Assembly: GCA_014529385.2 (NCBI GenBank)
Contig: CM043963.1
Coordinates: 107,946,412 to 108,010,411 of the forward strand
Length of the DNA: 64,000 nt
Source: Adiantum capillus-veneris
Taxonomy: Eukaryota; Streptophyta; Polypodiopsida; Polypodiales; Pteridaceae
Reading direction: 5' to 3'
Shown here: positions 1-10,862 of the stretch, one piece after another
Layout: every line of letters begins with the position of its first letter
Numbering within the stretch: position 1 is the first letter of the stretch
Program-made: the position numbers and the translations under genes
The notes under the pieces: generated by a model
Told to the model about the DNA's origin: nothing
What the model saw: only the letters and a program-made list of their open reading frames with translations
Databases searched by the model: none

Positions 1-139
1 TTGCCTTGACCTTGTACTTTTGGAATTTGAATTTGTCTCTGCTTTCAAATAAAAAATATTCTCTAACTTTCTCCAAATACAAAATAACCATTTTTGGCTA
101 GTAAAAAACTCCACAGAAGCTACTCTTAACCTCCCTAAA

Positions 140-1035
140 CAGATTTTCCATCTCCTCTTCACATCTGATATTACTCAATGCTATGAGAATATACCCCTGG
201 AAGGAGAATTAATCTCAATGCGTTTAAACATGCTAGGAAGAATGGTTTCTTCTACATTTTTATCTCCAAAAAACCTAGATGGATTAGGAAAACACAATCT
301 TCTCATCCCTTACACTTTGATGAGGAAAAACGATTTAAAAATATATCTTGGGTCCTTGATAACTGCACTATTCTCTTTGAAGGATAGTGCTTTAACCAAA
401 GCCTGGGCATTCCCATGGGTTTCTCCTGCTCACCTCATGTGTAATTTATAATGGGCCTTCTTTGAATACAAATGGTTTCTCAAAACCATGGGTGACAAAA
501 GCAATTATCATAAACTTTTACTATTTAAACATACTTATAGATATATGGATGACATATTAAGCCTCAACAAGAAAACATTCTCAGAAGAAATTAATCATAT
601 TTACCCTAACTCCCTAAAAATTGAACCAACCTATGGACAAGGGTTTACTACATCAAACCGGCTTCTTTTCCACTTCAATACAATTCCTTAAACTTTACAA
701 CTACACTTCATAACCCATGTTTGGGAGGCTATGACCAATGGTTTACTTGGAAGAGAGACCTATTAGATATCCCAACCATTGAATTCATAAAAAAGAATAG
801 TAATTGACCACATAAAGTTTCTCTTAGTACTTGCATCAGCCTCCTATACTTGATAGTATACTCCTCTTCTAACTGCTTCTTAGCATGGGAAGATATCAAG
901 ATACTTATCCACAAATTTTGCCTTAATGGATTCAAGAGAAGTGACATAATTTACAAAATCACAAAATCTCTTTCTCAAAGTGACAGGCATGGCTTACATT
1001 TCAACCACACTAACCTCATTTCTCTAATTAGGTAG
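140..1035 (+). pseudogene. Penelope-like reverse transcriptase remnant
   Basis: Degenerate reverse transcriptase readable on the plus strand across several frames. In order there is a motif-A-like block DITQCYENIPL (167-199), a GIPMG motif-B block (407-421) followed by CNLY near 440, the catalytic YMDD (542-553) inside KHTYRYMDDIL, the block IYPNSLKIEPT (about 600-632), and a thumb-like stretch around LIHKFCLNGFKR (about 900-935). The order and the YxDD make it a reverse transcriptase. It lacks the copia/gypsy signatures seen elsewhere here, and the look is closest to Penelope-like or related LTR-less RTs, which are known from conifers. At least three frame breaks and stops make it non-functional. 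No GIY-YIG endonuclease is seen. The left end may lie outside the window. Confidence 0.55.
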
Positions 1036-3522
1036 TAGGCCCATTCACAATGGGCCTACTATCAACCCCATTGTGTATGGTGCCTGGGACAGGGCAGGTA
1101 CACACACACACACACACACCTAAGGACTTATACAACTAATATTTAACATAGTACAAAAGCCGACTCTTTACCAGGTTGGGTTTAGGATTTCTTTACCCCC
1201 ACAACCCCTCAATACAAAAAATCCCCCCCCCCCCCCTTTTTTTTCTTGGGACTGGCCTCTTAAATCATCTTTTTAATAACTTTTTAAGTCTCTCAAAGGC
1301 GCATGAAGTATGGGACACTACCCCAAAATAATGGTACTTGGCAGGCATTTATGGATATTAAGTTAAATGACTTTGTTCATATTGAGTAGTTCACGCCTGT
1401 CGCTTACAATATCTACCTCACGACCTTACTGTCATATGAGCTCTGTGCACCCGCATGTTGCATGATGATGTTCTTTCTCTCTTCTCTCCCACTCATCCCC
1501 CTATGGGGCCATGGCGGATGCCATTTGTAGCCAGACACTTTGGAAACGGACAAAAATTCAAAACTGCAGGTTTGCATCATCATGAAGCACTATATAAAAG
1601 TGAGGATGGCCCTGAGCCCCTCACTTAGTCTCTTTGCGTGGTGTTTGTGTTGGTATAAAGAGAGATTTGTGAGCTTTTCTTGGAAGCTTGCCTACTGTCT
1701 AACCATGGAACTTGTGGAGAAATATGGTGCTTCTAAGGCCCGCATTCTGTAAAAATATTTCTTTACTGGTTCTTTTTCACACCAGACGTTCTGGTTTTAT
1801 ATGCTATGCAGGGAAATTTTCTAAACTAAAGTAAAAAATATGGTGTGTCTTGAGATTTAGCAGCCATGAGCAAACTACTCCATGAACTTACGTGCTTTCT
1901 CTAGTTATTTTTTTAACGACGTAGTTTTAAAAAAGAAAACAGTAGTCGACAGAGTTTTTTGGATTTGTTTTGATGTTAGACATAAAAGACACTTGGCCTG
2001 AGCAGATAATTGAGGATTGCAAGGATTTATGAAGGGATTTTTTCACATGCCTTGTGCTTTATGACCGTACGGATGTAGATATCTCTACACCAATTCTTTG
2101 GCTTGCATTCACTTTGAAAACTAGGATTTGGCCATCTTTTTTATGTATAGTGATAACTGGCATTAGGTCGTACCCATGCACTTCAGGGTAAGCATGGCAA
2201 TAAGTCTGAGGCCTAGGTTTTGGGCTCGTAGTTCTACATACCGACTCAATATTTTGGGCTATTAGCTGCAGGTTTAAGTCACTGATGCCATTAAAAATCA
2301 AGATACACCAGTGGTGTATCTACGTACTGGTTGTGTATATTGGGATAAAAAAGGGGGGGACCGGGTCCGATGAACCCTTGTTGCATTTGATTCTTGGTTT
2401 TTTGTTGGGTTGCTAGCGTAATCATGGTGTCACTTTGATGATGTATTGCATACTATGATCTAGGTCATATTGAATACCATGATGGAGGTTTTTTCATAAT
2501 GATGCCGTGATAGAACAAACTGGATTTTAATGGGTTTTTTCCACCTAAAGCATGGCGTATTTACACTTGTTTGAACATTTTTGGTATTTTCTGGTTCCTC
2601 TTACTCAAACTAAATCTAGTGGATTTGTTTGGCTTGATATACTTAGCTGAGTTTTTTTTTTGCCTAAGCCAAACAATAGACAACTATTTGAGGTATATCA
2701 CGATGTTTTTTGAGTGTCGTATTTGATGCTAAGGACAAAGTTACTATGTTTTCACTGATGGTTTTAAAGATGGAGGTGGTAAGAGGTTTACCGCATACAC
2801 TTGATTAGTCTAGGAGAATTGTTTGACTACTTTTGCTACATTAAGTAAGAGAATGACAAACTTGCTATGTAAAATTTTGATGGTGTATGGTTGAGAAGTA
2901 GGCACAAAATAACGTTGAACTATTGGTGGTATTAAGTCACTTGGATAAGAAGGGGTGGTGGCCTTCTGATCAAAATGATACATATGTAAATATCTATTTA
3001 AGGTCTATTAAAAATTGGGCTATATAGAACCCCTACATATAATAAATACCATAATTCAAAGGGGTAATAGCGTTTTTTACAACCTTTAAAAAGATTCTTT
3101 GACAAAATTGAAATACATGTATACTTTGGACGTTTAGTAAAAAAAGTTGTAAGTTGGACATGGATAACAACTAATATAGTCCATTGACACCTGTAAAACA
3201 CATCAAGACTAACATATATGTTGTCTTGATTGAATGGATATAGGTGAGGACTCTATCCTTTCTTGTTTTTCTTTTGGCTTGAAGCAAATGTATGTCCATT
3301 ATTACTCCATGATTACACTTGCTCCTCCTACTACTGGGGAAGTACTTCTTTAATGAGTCATTATCATTGTATACTAGAATGAGGCCTAATTCTCATAAGC
3401 CATGTACAAAGATAATTCTAAGACTGAGTTGTTTTTGTACTAATTATTGCCTTTTCTCTAAAGCCAACTATCTTTTGAATGTTAAAGTTCATTTATGTCT
3501 TATTATATAAGTAAAAACAGCT
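1036..3522. other. Gene-free stretch with simple repeats
   Basis: No convincing coding sequence. It holds an (AC)n microsatellite at about 1099-1118, a poly-C/poly-T run at about 1225-1243, and a TATA-like TATATAAAAG near 1591 that could be a remnant promoter or LTR but has no gene after it. The short ORFs have no recognisable motif. Confidence 0.5.
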
Positions 3523-3525
3523 ACA

Positions 3526-3556
<31 letters not shown>

Positions 3557-3559
3557 CAC
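3523..3559. repeat. (CA)n microsatellite
   Basis: Nearly pure CA dinucleotide run with one interruption. It lies about 300 bp before the copia gag start. Confidence 0.9.
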
Positions 3560-3861
3560 TCAAATGTGGAGATACCTTCGGTGATACAGGTAGCTAGAGC
3601 ATCCCTTACGAGGCCTCGCCATAGGACATGTATAGAGTGGTATAGGTGCTTTTGACGCCGAATTGGCGGTCTATGGTTAGTTTGACTATTTATGCACCTT
3701 AGTTGGTCTCTATACAGTGTGCTTTTGAGAGGCATTGCTCTCTTTTATGCTTTGTGAGTGACATACTTGGTCATTTTGTCTCGTATTTTGGTTGACATAG
3801 TTCCAAATACAAAGGAGACTCTGCTGAAATTTTCCCAGAATCTTTTGGTAGTTTTGTCACC

Positions 3862-5166
3862 ATGTCTACTAGCAAAGACCGTGACATTTATGACATAAAT
3901 AAGTTTGATGGCACTAATTTTCAGCTTTGGAAGAATCAGATGCAAGATGTGCTTGTCCAAAAGAAACAGAAATTGCCTATTATTTATGCGACGCGGACTG
4001 AAGAGATGACTTTGAGTCAGTTTCAATGGGAGGAGCTTGATGAGCTATGCAGATCTACTATTAGATTGCACCTTGCTGAGTCAGTGTACTTTTCAGTGCT
4101 AGAATGTGAATCTGCCTATGCTTCATGGCAAAAGTTATGCAACACTTATGAGAAGGATACGACAAGTAATAAGGTTTTCATGATGCGAAAACTGTTTAAC
4201 CTTCGCATGAAGGAGTCAGCCAGTGTTGCCAGTCATATTAATGACTTTGATTCTCTATTTGCTCAGATTCGTGCACAACGGATCAATATTGATGATGAGA
4301 TGAAAGCAATCTTCTTACTTTGTTCGTTGCCACCCTCATGGGATATCTTTTGCACAGCTGTCAGTAACTCTGCTCCTAATGGTACGCTAGTGTACATTGA
4401 TGTCACTAGTTCTCTTTTGTCAGAGAAAATGCGTCGCAAGGCTATGGATAGCTCGCATCATGGCGAAGCTCATTATGTGCAAAAGGATGGAAAACAGCGT
4501 AAAGGTCGTTCTTGGAATCGTGAATCTAAGAAAGAGGGCAATAGAGATGCTTCAAAGGGTAGATCAAAGTCTCCTGGTCGTCGCAATGTTCAATGCCATT
4601 ATTGTGATAAGTTTGGTCACATAAAGAAGGATTGTTATGCTTGGAAGCGTGACAAAGGTAAAGGCAAAGGCAAAGACAATGATGATAAAGAGGAGAAACC
4701 AAAGAGTTCGGTCAAGATTGAAGAACTGAACATAGTGCAAGATGATTGTGATGCACAAGACATCAATATGTTGACTGAAAATAATGATGTATTTTATGAT
4801 ACACAAGAAACTCTATCTTTGCAGAGTTCTATGCCAGCAGAGCTACTTGTTAGTGGTAAAGTTTCCAATACATGGATTCTTGATTCGGGCGCTTCGTTGC
4901 ATGTCACACCTCATAGGCATTGGTTTACTATATATGAGGAAACTATTGGTACTGTTACGCTAGGTGACAACTACTCTTGTGACATTGTGGGCATAGGTGA
5001 TATTGTTATGGTTATGGCAAATGGGATGAGGTTTACAATACATAATGTGCGTCATGTTACAGCTTTGACACGAAATTTGATTTCGGTTGGACGCTTGATG
5101 ACTTGGGTTACAAAGTCACTTTTCATTATCAGTCTTGGCGTATTGCGAAAGGTCATCTTATTTTAG
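3862..5166 (+). pseudogene. Copia gag and protease, frameshifted at the end
   Basis: A 434-codon frame from ATG. Residues about 10-220 are the UBN2-type copia gag (DGTNFQLWKNQM near the start). A CCHC zinc knuckle CHYCDKFGHIKKDC lies at about residues 247-260. The aspartic protease active site WILDSGASLHVTP is at about 338-350. The last ~20 codons from about 5100 are out of frame; the true continuation is in the frame starting at 5103, which carries the GAG-pre-integrase motif LWHSRLGQMSQKGMETL. Gag would form the particle and the protease would cut the polyprotein. The gag part looks intact. Confidence 0.85.
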
Positions 5167-6408
5167 CCCATGGTTCTAAAGTTGGTACACTTTATCCTCT
5201 TTATGTATCTAACAAGAACAATGTTCTTTCTGTAACCGAGCTGCCAACTGTTGCTTTGTGGCATAGCCGGTTAGGTCAAATGTCACAGAAGGGAATGGAA
5301 ACTCTTTCTCGTTTCGGCTACTTACCGTCTTTATCATTTTTTGATTTTCCCTTTTGTGAACATTGTCAAATATGGTAAGCAAACACGAGCATATCGTACA
5401 TAGTCTTTTGACAAAGAAAGAAAGTCCTTAGAGCTTGTGCATAGTGATTTATGTGGGCCTATGCCTTCTAAATCCCATGGTGGTGCGTCTTATTATGTTA
5501 CATTCATTGACGATGCAACACGACATGTTTGGGTTTATGCCATGAAGTCTAAAGATGAGACTTTTTCTTGTTTCAAAAAGTTCTTATCTAGTGTGGAAAC
5601 TCAGTCTGAACATAAGTTGAAAGCTTTACGCTCACACAATGGTGGAGAATATGTCTCCAAAGAGTTTGCAGACTTCTATTCAAGTAGGGGAATTAAGCGC
5701 GAGTTTACAGCTCCTTATACCCTTGCAAAAAATGGTGTTGTCGAACGAATGAATAGGACCATCCAAGAGAGGATTTTGTCTATGCTATCACAGGCTAATT
5801 TACCGCAAGCGTTTTGGGCTGAAGCATTATACACTGCTCTATATTTGATCAATAGATCACCACATGCTTCATTACAGTTTCGTGTACCTTTGGAGTTATG
5901 GTCAGGACATAAGTTGTCTTATGAAAAACTCCGTACATTTGGCTGCGAAGCTTATGCACATGTACCCAAGGAGTTGCGTGCTAAGCTTGACCCTAAGTCC
6001 AGGAAATGCATCTTTATTGGCTATGGTGTAGATGGTCAATTTGGCTATCGTTTATGGGATCCAGAAAGTCGATCGGTAATCCGTAGCAGTGATGTTGTCT
6101 TCAATGACACCAAGATGCATAGGCAGCCAACGAAAGAGGTTGAATTCTGGAAAGTGACGTTTTCCAATGTATCACCTCCTGTACAGATAGCTCCAGAGCC
6201 AATTACTACACAGGCTAGTACAAGCTCTGATCAGCTGAGGAGATCTCAAAGAGTCTCACATCCGCCAGAACGGTTTGTTCTAGGCGTGGACTTTGTGTTG
6301 CTGACAGATAGTGGTGAGCCTTCTTGTTACAAAGAGGCTATGCTAGCCAATGATAAGGTTCAGTGGGAACATGCTATGAAGAGGGAGCTATCAAGTATTG
6401 CAACTTGA
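5103..6408 (+). pseudogene. Copia integrase, catalytic Asp replaced by His
   Basis: GAG-pre-integrase (5103-5378), then an rve integrase core from about 5437 (HSDLCGPMPSKSHGGASYY, FIDDATRHVW), ending in a GYRLWDPESR-type C-terminal region. The frame breaks near 5375 and meets a TAG at about 5401. The usual RSDNGGEY motif reads RSHNGGEY, because codon 5635-5637 is CAC where GAC is expected, so the second Asp of the D,D,E triad is lost. The glutamate motif KNGVVERMNRT is still present. The enzyme would be inactive even if the frame were open. Confidence 0.85.
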
Positions 6409-7403
6409 ACAAAACATGGGAACTTGTTCCATTGCCAAAAGGTAGGAAAGCTTTGCCTTGTAAATGGGATTACAAGAAGAAGCTTGCATCCAATGTTGAG
6501 AATTACAAAGCTCATTTAGTGGCCAAAGGTTTCAAGCAAGAATATGGTGTAGATTTCCAGGAAATCTTTTCTCCAGTGGTCAAGATGACGACACTAAGAA
6601 TGTTGCTTGCTTTGGTTTCCACTGAAGATATGGAGCTTGATCAAATGGAAGTCATTACAGCTTTCTTACATGGTGATCTTGAGGAAGAGATTTATATGCA
6701 GCAACCTGAAGGGTTTGTGCTCAAGGGCAAGGAACATTTGGTCTGTAAGCTTCTGAAAAGTCTCTATGGCTTGAAGCAATCGTCCAGACAATGGTATCAA
6801 AAGTTTGATGCATTTATGCATTCCCTAGGCTATAAGCGCAGTAATGAGGATCCATGTCTTTACATGAAAAGACAACCAAATAAACAGCTTATTATGCTTA
6901 TCCTTTATGTAGATGACATGCTTATTGCTGGTCATTCTAAGAAGGACATTGCTGACTTGAAAACCAAGCTGAAAAGTCAATTCGACATGAAATATTTGGG
7001 TGAAGCCAATCACATTTTGGGTATGCGCATTACTCGTGATCGTAAGAAGAGGTTGTTGTATCTTTCTCAAAAAGAGTATGTGCACAAGGTTCTTGATCGT
7101 TTCAACATGCGGAAGCGGAAGGCCTTGAGTACTCCATTGCCTGCATATTTGAAACTTAGCAAGAACTATTGTCCCAAATCTGCTGAGGAAAAAGCTGCGA
7201 TGGCTAAAATTCCTTATGCTTCAGCTTGTGGTAGTCTCATGTATGCCATGGTGGCTACAAGACCTGACATTGCACATGCAGTGGGAGTTGTCAGCAAATT
7301 TATGTCTAACCCTGGTAAAAAGCATTGGGATGTTGTCAAGTCAATTCTCAGATACTTGAGTGGCACTGCAGATAGACAGTTATGCTATGGTCGTGGAGAG
7401 TAA
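6363..7403 (+). pseudogene. Copia reverse transcriptase
   Basis: A 346-codon frame overlapping the integrase frame, so a frameshift lies between 6363 and 6408. It shows TWELVPLPKGRKALPCKW, the motif FLHGDLEEEIYMQQPEGF, SLYGLKQSSRQWYQKF, and the catalytic LYVDDMLIAG. It ends at an in-frame TAA (7401-7403), directly after which RNase H continues in the same frame. The RT core itself looks complete. It would copy the element's RNA to DNA in the particle. Confidence 0.9.
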
Positions 7404-7853
7404 TCCATTCAGGGATTTGTAGACAGAGACTATGCAGGCTGTGTTGAAGTTCGTAAATCAACAACAGGTTGGATCTACACATTTGTTGGTTCTGCTATTT
7501 CTTGGAGATCTATTCTTCAAGATTGTACATCCATTTCTACCACAAAGGCAGAGTATGTTGCATTGAGTGAAGCATGCAAAGAAGCTATTTGGCTTGCTCG
7601 CCTAGTGAAAGATCTTGGATTGGAGCAGTGTACACCAGTTCTTCATTGTGCTATTGCCTTGGCTAACAATTTAGTGTTTCATTCCAGAACGAAACACATT
7701 GATGTGCGCTATCACTTCAGTCGTGAATGCCTGGCAAACAAGAGCCTTGATTTAGTGAAGATTCCTACGTCAGAGAACACAGCGGATGCACTCAGTAAGA
7801 GTCTCTCCAGCCATCAGTTTCAACACTGTCGTGAGCTGATGGGCATTGGGTGA
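7404..7853 (+). pseudogene. Copia RNase H, catalytic residues lost
   Basis: Continues in frame after the TAA at 7401-7403. It shows GFVDRDYAGCVEVRKSTTG, STTKAEYVALSEACKEAIWL and SRTKHIDVRYHF, ending in a stop at 7851-7853. Two catalytic positions are damaged. The STxEAEY glutamate is Lys (AAG at 7545-7547). The usual CDxQSAI block is shortened to CAIALANN near 7650, removing the conserved Asp. Removal of the RNA template strand would fail. Confidence 0.85.
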
Positions 7854-7908
7854 AGAGTGGTGCTCTTCCATTTTTATAGTCTCCCACATTGGCCATCAAG
7901 TGGGAGAA

Positions 7909-8154
7909 TGTTAGGTTTAATGGCCATGTGGTAGACCACCCATCACTAACTATCGCTAACCCTAAGTGTACAGCTATACACTTGTGTGAGCCACTAACAC
8001 TAAGTACAATGTGTATTGTGCCTTAGTGCATAAGATAAGAGAAGAAAGAAATGTTGGCTCTCCCCCTTCAACCTGTGTGTGGCTATGGTGGTGTGTGTGT
8101 GAGTGTGTGCGTGTGTATTCTTCTTCCGTTGTGCTCCTAGCTCCTCCCCATCAA
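7909..8154 (+). repeat. Putative 3' LTR of the copia element
   Basis: Begins TGTTAGGTTTAATGG directly after the purine tract. The right end is placed at the CA in CTCCCCATCA, but no partner LTR exists to confirm it. It contains a GT-rich stretch at about 8085-8115. Confidence 0.5.
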
Positions 8155-8155
8155 A

Positions 8156-8929
8156 ATGCTCCTAGAAATTGAACCAAACAGTAGAGGGGATTACAGAGAG
8201 GTTCCAATTAAAGCTCTTCATATTGAAACAATCCTTGACAATCAACCCCTCTGGAGAAATAAATCGTTCGATCAGCGACCTACTGACGAAACATATTATA
8301 GGAATGCACCCCAACATCTCAGGATTGACCCCACTTACTGTCCTATCAACAGGCGGCGATCCTGGGACAGTTTTTACAGTTGGAAATGCAAAAGACCAGC
8401 AGTGTTGAACTACCCTGTAATAGCCAAGCCGATCAATAACAACCCCCCATCAGAGAATTACATGGTTCAAACTCTGAAAGGAGTCATCAATATGATGAAG
8501 GAGATCCCAGATCTCGCTTGCCAGATGCTGGTAAAGATTGCCAAAATGCTCATCACGAGCATTACAGCCTTCACAGACATTGAAGAGGCAGAGCATCCAT
8601 GGCAGGTGTTTGTCGAGGGTACACGGGGTATCTGCTGGAACATGGAGACTGAAATCCCCAGCAGAAATATTATCATGGGATTATATGCAAGAGTCATGTT
8701 TCTGCCATCTCGATACATGCAGACCTTCGAAGAAGCTTTCATGACAGGTTTCTTCGAAGTGGACTCTTCCATATTCAATCCAATGACGAAAGATCTGATA
8801 GCCCATCACATCGCTTATCAAAGCACCATCGCAAATAGTCCCTTCAGAGAACTGGCAACCAAAGTCGAGATCGAAGCCAGAGCGCAAAAGTTCAGAAATC
8901 TCACTGCAACACTCGAAAGAAGGCACTAA
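8156..8929 (+). CDS. Unrecognised 257-codon ORF
   Basis: An open frame of 257 codons directly after the putative copia 3' LTR. I do not recognise the product. The C-terminal ~150 residues look like a real helical protein (HPWQVFVEGTRGICWNME, NIIMGLYARVMFLPSRYM) with no zinc knuckle, DDE or RT motif. The +1 frame at 8169-8408 is also open and protein-like (LLTKHIIGMHPNISGLTPL), so the first third may be frameshifted and the ORF a damaged longer gene. The composition differs from the adjacent retroelement. One possibility is an old captured viral nucleocapsid- or coat-like gene; this is speculation without a search. No promoter or intron was identified. Confidence 0.45.
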   Translation: MLLEIEPNSRGDYREVPIKALHIETILDNQPLWRNKSFDQRPTDETYYRNAPQHLRIDPTYCPINRRRSWDSFYSWKCKRPAVLNYPVIAKPINNNPPSENYMVQTLKGVINMMKEIPDLACQMLVKIAKMLITSITAFTDIEEAEHPWQVFVEGTRGICWNMETEIPSRNIIMGLYARVMFLPSRYMQTFEEAFMTGFFEVDSSIFNPMTKDLIAHHIAYQSTIANSPFRELATKVEIEARAQKFRNLTATLERRH

Positions 8930-10079
8930 AGTGGACTCCCTCAATTGCAGCTTGCACGAGGGCGTGCAATGAATAGGAAAGGAGGAATGTTTGGTGGATA
9001 CGAGCGAACAGGCGTATGCACACCAAACCCGACCGATACTCTATTTTTTCGGCAAAAACCCTACAATTCTGCCTAAAATGAGTTGTAATCATAGCGAGAT
9101 TAGACCATACTCCTTTTTATTTTCTTTTAGTCTACCCCTTGTAAGAGGCCGGATGGTCATGGGAAAGCCCCCTAACTTTTAAAGTCAAAACCCTTAGTTT
9201 TGAAAGGTGGATTATCATTAGCTTGGAGAAGAAAACCTGCACTACAAAAGCTTCTTGTGACTACAATTTGTAATCATCATTTCTCTTGAACGGGTAATCA
9301 GAATTCTATTCCGAATAGTACATTGCGTTCCTTGTCTCTTGCTCTTCAATCTAAGTGTAATCATTTCCAATTCTGCTGTGGATCACGACAAGTCGTCTGT
9401 GAGCTAAAGGCATTGATATGGGAGTTAAAATGGTTGTTTTTTTATGTTTTGACCTTGGATAAGTGTTTCTATGCTTAAGGTGGATCTTTCCAAGTACTTC
9501 TGTTTCAGTATTTTGCACATTTTTTGTGATGGATCGTGATTTATGTACCTTCCCATATGGTGACAGAACTTGGTAGGATTGAGCCCATAAGTGTTCTAAT
9601 ACCTCTCCTTAAGTTTCGTGACATTCCGGATTCATTTGGATACCAAAACGGCATGATTGTGTTGAGTGTTGAGAATGGACGCACACTGATTGTCTGACTA
9701 GGAAGTGGTTGATTTGCTTTTGTCATGAGTAGTCTTCGTGTTCACTTTGGTGAGATTGACACTCTCATTAAGTCTCCGTGCCCCACCCCGAGTCGCTTCC
9801 TTGTATATTGAAATTATGTTAGTACAAAAGAGTTATGCTGCAGACGTCCGTTGCGGCGACCCGCTAACAGTTATCAATTGTTGGAAATAAGGTTACATGA
9901 ATACATGCGCGAGATGGAGAAGAAGCTAAAGGGCACACACAACCAAGGAAGCTGTATTATTGATTGTGCTAGTACAAAGTTCAGGTGTACCCCTAGAATG
10001 ATGGTCCAATACACAAGAGAAGAAGATAAACGTCCTAGCGAGGCAAAAAAGTGTTTTTTGTTAACACTTCTAAAAGTAA
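8930..10079. other. Non-coding stretch downstream of the unknown ORF
   Basis: No ORF with recognisable motifs. The segment 9050-9420 is rich in TAATCAT-type and CTTGTCTCTTGCTC-type motifs and could be a 3' untranslated or leader-like region belonging with the ORF at 8156-8929, but nothing proves this. Confidence 0.3.
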
Positions 10080-10490
10080 TCAATTGTACACACTGTCCGA
10101 CAAATTTGGGTCAATGATCAAGCCCCATTTCTCCTCATTGATTGCGTCGATACTGTAACTTTCATTGCTTTCTTGCTCTTTGAATTCCTCCTCTCGAATG
10201 GGAGAGAGTCTTCTTTTGGGGGTCTCTTCAAGAGGCCTCCTAAGCTCTCTCTCCTCTTGCAGAGGAAGGGAAATTCCATAAGCACGAAGTTGTTGAGTAA
10301 CTTCGGCTTGCAAAGCAGGGTTTCCCATAGCTTGCTGCAACCTAGTGACGAGATAATTCACAAACATGGGAGCATCATCATTAGCACCTTCATGTGCAAA
10401 ATCAAAGCTATCAATGTCCATTCTACTCTCTTGATTATTGTCAGCCATGTTAACAAAATTTATGTATGGACTTAGTGTATGCTTTGGCAA
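10080..10490 (-). CDS. Gag-like N-terminal ORF of a minus-strand LTR element
   Basis: A 136-codon frame read leftwards, about 360 bp after the primer binding site of the adjacent LTR. The likely start is the internal Met of MADNNQESRMDIDSFDF at 10446-10448, giving about 122 residues. It is acidic and rich in Gln/Glu (LVTRLQQAMGNPALQAEV, ETPKRRLSPIREEEF), a composition common at the N-terminus of gypsy gag proteins. There is no zinc knuckle, and no downstream protease, RT or integrase in 8930-10080, so the element is truncated. Assignment rests on position more than on motifs. Confidence 0.45.
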   Translation of the reverse strand: MPKHTLSPYINFVNMADNNQESRMDIDSFDFAHEGANDDAPMFVNYLVTRLQQAMGNPALQAEVTQQLRAYGISLPLQEERELRRPLEETPKRRLSPIREEEFKEQESNESYSIDAINEEKWGLIIDPNLSDSVYN

Positions 10491-10849
10491 TTCAAAACCT
10501 TAGTTGCCACTCCTCTTAGCCTTTGAAAATCACCTCTTAAGTATCTACACCCACGGCTCGAAGTGGTTAATTATAGAGAGTAGAGGAGTAGGTTTAACAT
10601 AGCAGAGTTGTCGAGGGCTAGCTCCTTTCAGACTTCTTATGGATCAATAATGGTAAAGCCGTAGTCAAGTCTAAAAAGACTCCATTATTAAGTCCAAAGC
10701 TCCCGAGGTGTGCACCATCCCCCACATAGTGGGCTCAACAAAACCGATAATAGATTCCAGTTCCACTTACCCTAATATAATTAACAACATCAATTATTTA
10801 TAGGCTACTTAAGGACCTCTCTTCTTAAGCAAGAAAAGAGAAACCAAAT

Positions 10850-10862
10850 GCTCTGATACCAA
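10850..10862 (-). other. Primer binding site (initiator tRNA-Met)
   Basis: GCTCTGATACCAA on the plus strand is the complement of TTGGTATCAGAGC, the initiator tRNA-Met primer site. It abuts the LTR end at 10863 and fixes the element's orientation as minus. Confidence 0.85.

Larger units (their letters stand above)
3862..8154 (+). mobile_element. Decayed Ty1/copia LTR retrotransposon (Tork-like)
   Basis: The domain order gag, zinc knuckle, protease, integrase, RT, RNase H defines copia. LPKGRKALP, LYVDDMLIAG and RTKHIDVRYH resemble the Tork (Tnt1-like) lineage. A purine-rich tract CAAGTGGGAGAA at 7897-7908 precedes a TG that begins a putative 3' LTR. No matching 5' LTR and no tRNA-Met primer site were found upstream of gag, so the 5' end is truncated or too diverged to see. 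The element carries several frameshifts and stops and cannot act on its own. Confidence 0.9.

Noticed and set aside
8930-9420. Pararetrovirus intergenic region beside the unknown ORF
   Set aside because: Some leader-like motifs were noticed, but there is no RT, movement protein or tRNA-Met site in the vicinity to support an integrated pararetrovirus.
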